This document shows positions 31,665-33,415 of a stretch of 33,415 nucleotides of DNA, in pieces. Made by a program: the position numbers and the translations under genes. A model generated the notes under the pieces. That model saw only the letters and a list, made by a program, of their open reading frames with translations. It did no database searches and was not told the origin of the DNA. This DNA is from JAGGSN01 sp965603725. Its GTDB lineage: Bacteria > Zixibacteria > MSB-5A5 > UBA10806 > 4484-95. The stretch lies in the NCBI GenBank assembly GCA_965603725.1, contig CBFDEC010000037.1, positions 1-33,415 of the forward strand, written 5' to 3'. The first letter of the stretch is position 1. Each line of letters begins with the position of its first letter.

Positions 31665-33299
31665 TTATAAGACATCAAAATCAAGACTATCAGGGATATC
31701 CATTATATAACCTCTAAAAGCGGATTTTTTCAGTAACTCGAAACGTTCATATATTTTGATTGATACTTTCTTCAAAAGATATTTTTTTTGTTCTTCAACA
31801 GAACCCATTTTCTTAAGCCACTCTGGAGGTTTATCTAAGAGATCGTTTAACAACCTTTCGTTATCACTAAACGCGTCTATAAACATGTAGAAAATTACTT
31901 CCTTTAATTTTTTATCATCAACTTTATTTAAAGGTGAATATTGAACTAATTCGACTGAATTCTTTAAGTCAATAATTATAATGCGTTTGATTTTAAGCCC
32001 GTCAAAGACTCCAATAACTGGTATTTGATTACCTTCAAACTTATAAAAGCCGTCAAACCCAGTTATATTAAGAATTTCATTTTCGCTCAATTTCCATTGA
32101 GGAACATAGTTTATATCTTTCTCAAATAACCTGTCAGTAAATACATTTAAAGCTATTATAACCATATTGTTAGGTGCGCTAAATTTAGTTAATACATCTT
32201 CAAAGTTCTTGCAAAATTCATGTTTTTCGCAAAAGCTGGATAATTTTAAACTAATTACTTGATTTTCAATAGCCGCCAAATCATTCCCAAAATTATAACC
32301 GCCAAAACTGTAATCAACATACCAATCATCAAAAAAGGCTTCTTTATCATAAACAAGATTCAAACCCTGCCTTCCCAATTCTCCCTTATATTCAATGTCT
32401 GTTTTATCGCTAAAACATTGGAAATTCCTGAAAATCTGTCTTAAAGACGACATTTTATAAAATTCTTCAATGGTTTTATCTTTAACTATCTTTATTTTTT
32501 TTTCGCTAATTTTTGTTTCTAATTTGCTTTCATCAATTTTACCCTCAGCTTTACTTTTCAAGGCATCAAGAAATTTAATAATTTCATTACCCAGTAGATG
32601 ATTTGTTCTTTCTTTTTCAAATCCTAATTCAGACCAAATTTCATGTTGAGATTTCAATGAATTAGCCGTCTGTTTTAATTCTTCAACTGAGTGTATTATA
32701 TTGTTTAAAACATATGAATCATAATCAGGTAAATCAAAATTCGCAATATCAATAGAAATATTATTCAAAGGCTCAGCTTTTGCTATAAAGTACCATGCTA
32801 ATAATAAAATAAAATATTCTTTCAAATATTTTTCCATTCCATGCCTATCTTCACGAAACATTCTGATTTTTTTTCTATCCAGTTTTGTAAAATATATATC
32901 TATTAATTCAGATGGACTCTCCGGAATAATATGATCCCCTGTCCAGGTCGCATCAGAATCAGGTGGCTGTTTATATTCCCAAAGATGTTTTATGAAATCA
33001 TATCTTTTGTGAAACAGACAATATGGTCCAATTATAAATATAATCAACATTAAATTGTTATATTTGTACTGATATGTTGCATTATTCATAATGGCATTTT
33101 TGATATTTTGAAAATTATCAATACTATTCTTTTTATATACCGGCTCAAATAATGAAGCATAATCTTCAAATCCTTTTTCCCATTCTTCTAGTTTATCTTT
33201 GCTATTTATAGATCGCAACTTTTTATCAAGTTGAATTAATAATCTGTGAATATTATGTTTATTATCTAACTCATCATATTTTTCAAAATCCTTCCTCAT
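31665..33299 (-). CDS. AT-rich gene of unknown function, 544 residues
   Basis: A 544-residue soluble protein I do not recognise. It is rich in Lys, Ile, Asn, Phe and Tyr; its base composition is clearly more AT-rich than that of its neighbours, a sign of transfer. Visible segments: an N-terminal helical part, a hydrophobic stretch NLMLIIFIIGPYCLF (about residues 82-96), then HLWEYKQPPDSDATWTGDHI, a Lys/Glu coiled-coil part (about 240-275), and an alpha/beta C-terminal half with MVIIALNVFTDR and IIIIDLKNS. No catalytic motif is evident. The ATG at 33299 has GAGAGA eight bases before it. The same frame is open upstream for about 24 codons without a start (FYRLNYPDYEISSFERI), which reads like protein, so the gene may be N-terminally shortened. 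A defence role is possible but not shown. Confidence 0.7.
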   Translation of the reverse strand: MRKDFEKYDELDNKHNIHRLLIQLDKKLRSINSKDKLEEWEKGFEDYASLFEPVYKKNSIDNFQNIKNAIMNNATYQYKYNNLMLIIFIIGPYCLFHKRYDFIKHLWEYKQPPDSDATWTGDHIIPESPSELIDIYFTKLDRKKIRMFREDRHGMEKYLKEYFILLLAWYFIAKAEPLNNISIDIANFDLPDYDSYVLNNIIHSVEELKQTANSLKSQHEIWSELGFEKERTNHLLGNEIIKFLDALKSKAEGKIDESKLETKISEKKIKIVKDKTIEEFYKMSSLRQIFRNFQCFSDKTDIEYKGELGRQGLNLVYDKEAFFDDWYVDYSFGGYNFGNDLAAIENQVISLKLSSFCEKHEFCKNFEDVLTKFSAPNNMVIIALNVFTDRLFEKDINYVPQWKLSENEILNITGFDGFYKFEGNQIPVIGVFDGLKIKRIIIIDLKNSVELVQYSPLNKVDDKKLKEVIFYMFIDAFSDNERLLNDLLDKPPEWLKKMGSVEEQKKYLLKKVSIKIYERFELLKKSAFRGYIMDIPDSLDFDVL

Positions 33300-33415
33300 T
33301 AATATTCTCTCGAAAGATGAAATTTCATAATCAGGGTAATTTAATCTGTAAAATCCGGTTGGAGTTAATTACAAAAGGTGTGGAAATTTATAAAAAAGTA
33401 GCGTAACCTTTCTTA

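Noticed and set aside
31498..31710. 70-codon plus-strand frame after coaD
   Set aside because: It runs through the inverted-repeat array and has no ribosome site or family match.

Overview
The window looks like a chromosomal contig from an uncultured Gram-negative bacterium of the FCB superphylum (the Zixibacteria / Latescibacteria / Marinimicrobia type). The main clue is two large secreted proteins ending in a type IX-secretion-like C-terminal sorting domain (YPNPFN / FPNPFN motif, then a final GxYxxR/K-type strand). Base composition is moderate, most genes have Shine-Dalgarno sites, and no rRNA, tRNA or CRISPR array was recognised. The phylum assignment is inference.

Layout. 1-3.3 kb (minus): the start of an exported protein, a lipoate ligase / LipM-like octanoyltransferase and a sorting-domain protein with carboxypeptidase-regulatory-like repeats. 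3.4-8.7 kb (minus): a 1747-residue regulator that joins a Ser/Thr kinase, a STAND-like ATPase, TPRs, GAF, a sigma-54 AAA+ domain and a Fis-type HTH in one chain. 8.7-11.76 kb: a compact accessory cassette. Its left arm (minus) holds a 48-residue protein and a PD-(D/E)XK-like protein. Its right arm (plus) holds a small sigma factor, a basic helical protein and an ImmA/IrrE metallopeptidase. Two near-identical hairpin repeats bracket it. 11.76-19.5 kb (minus): a twelve-gene housekeeping run, DUF177-rpmF-plsX-(fabH remnant)-fabD-fabG-acpP-fabF-rnc-DUF2953-gerW-etfB. Its fabH is gutted by two internal deletions. 19.9-23.3 kb (plus): a six-PAS, GAF, LuxR-HTH regulator. 23.6-28.2 kb (minus): an ornithine aminotransferase-like enzyme, a 51-residue exported peptide, a secreted protein of unknown function and an Asp-box beta-propeller with sorting domain. 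The last two each sit downstream of a copy of a ~187 bp repeat that carries a promoter. 28.4-31.5 kb (plus): nitrilase, ComEA-like, PilM-like, rsmD and coaD. 31.5-33.3 kb: an array of inverted repeats, then an AT-rich 544-residue gene of unknown function.

Themes. Seven promoters read by eye share TTGACA, a 16-bp spacer and a TATNTT-like -10, including those of the fab operon and of both large sensors. The DUF177/fab promoter lies so close to the second in-frame ATG that the transcript would be almost leaderless. Three copies of one hairpin keep their pairing through paired substitutions, which points to selection on structure.

The strongest candidate for an undescribed system is the 8.9-11.75 kb cassette: sigma factor, helical partner and ImmA/IrrE protease, divergent from a nuclease-like protein and a tiny protein, with a 12-bp inverted repeat around the shared promoter. 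All functional statements rest on reading motifs by eye. No database search was possible.
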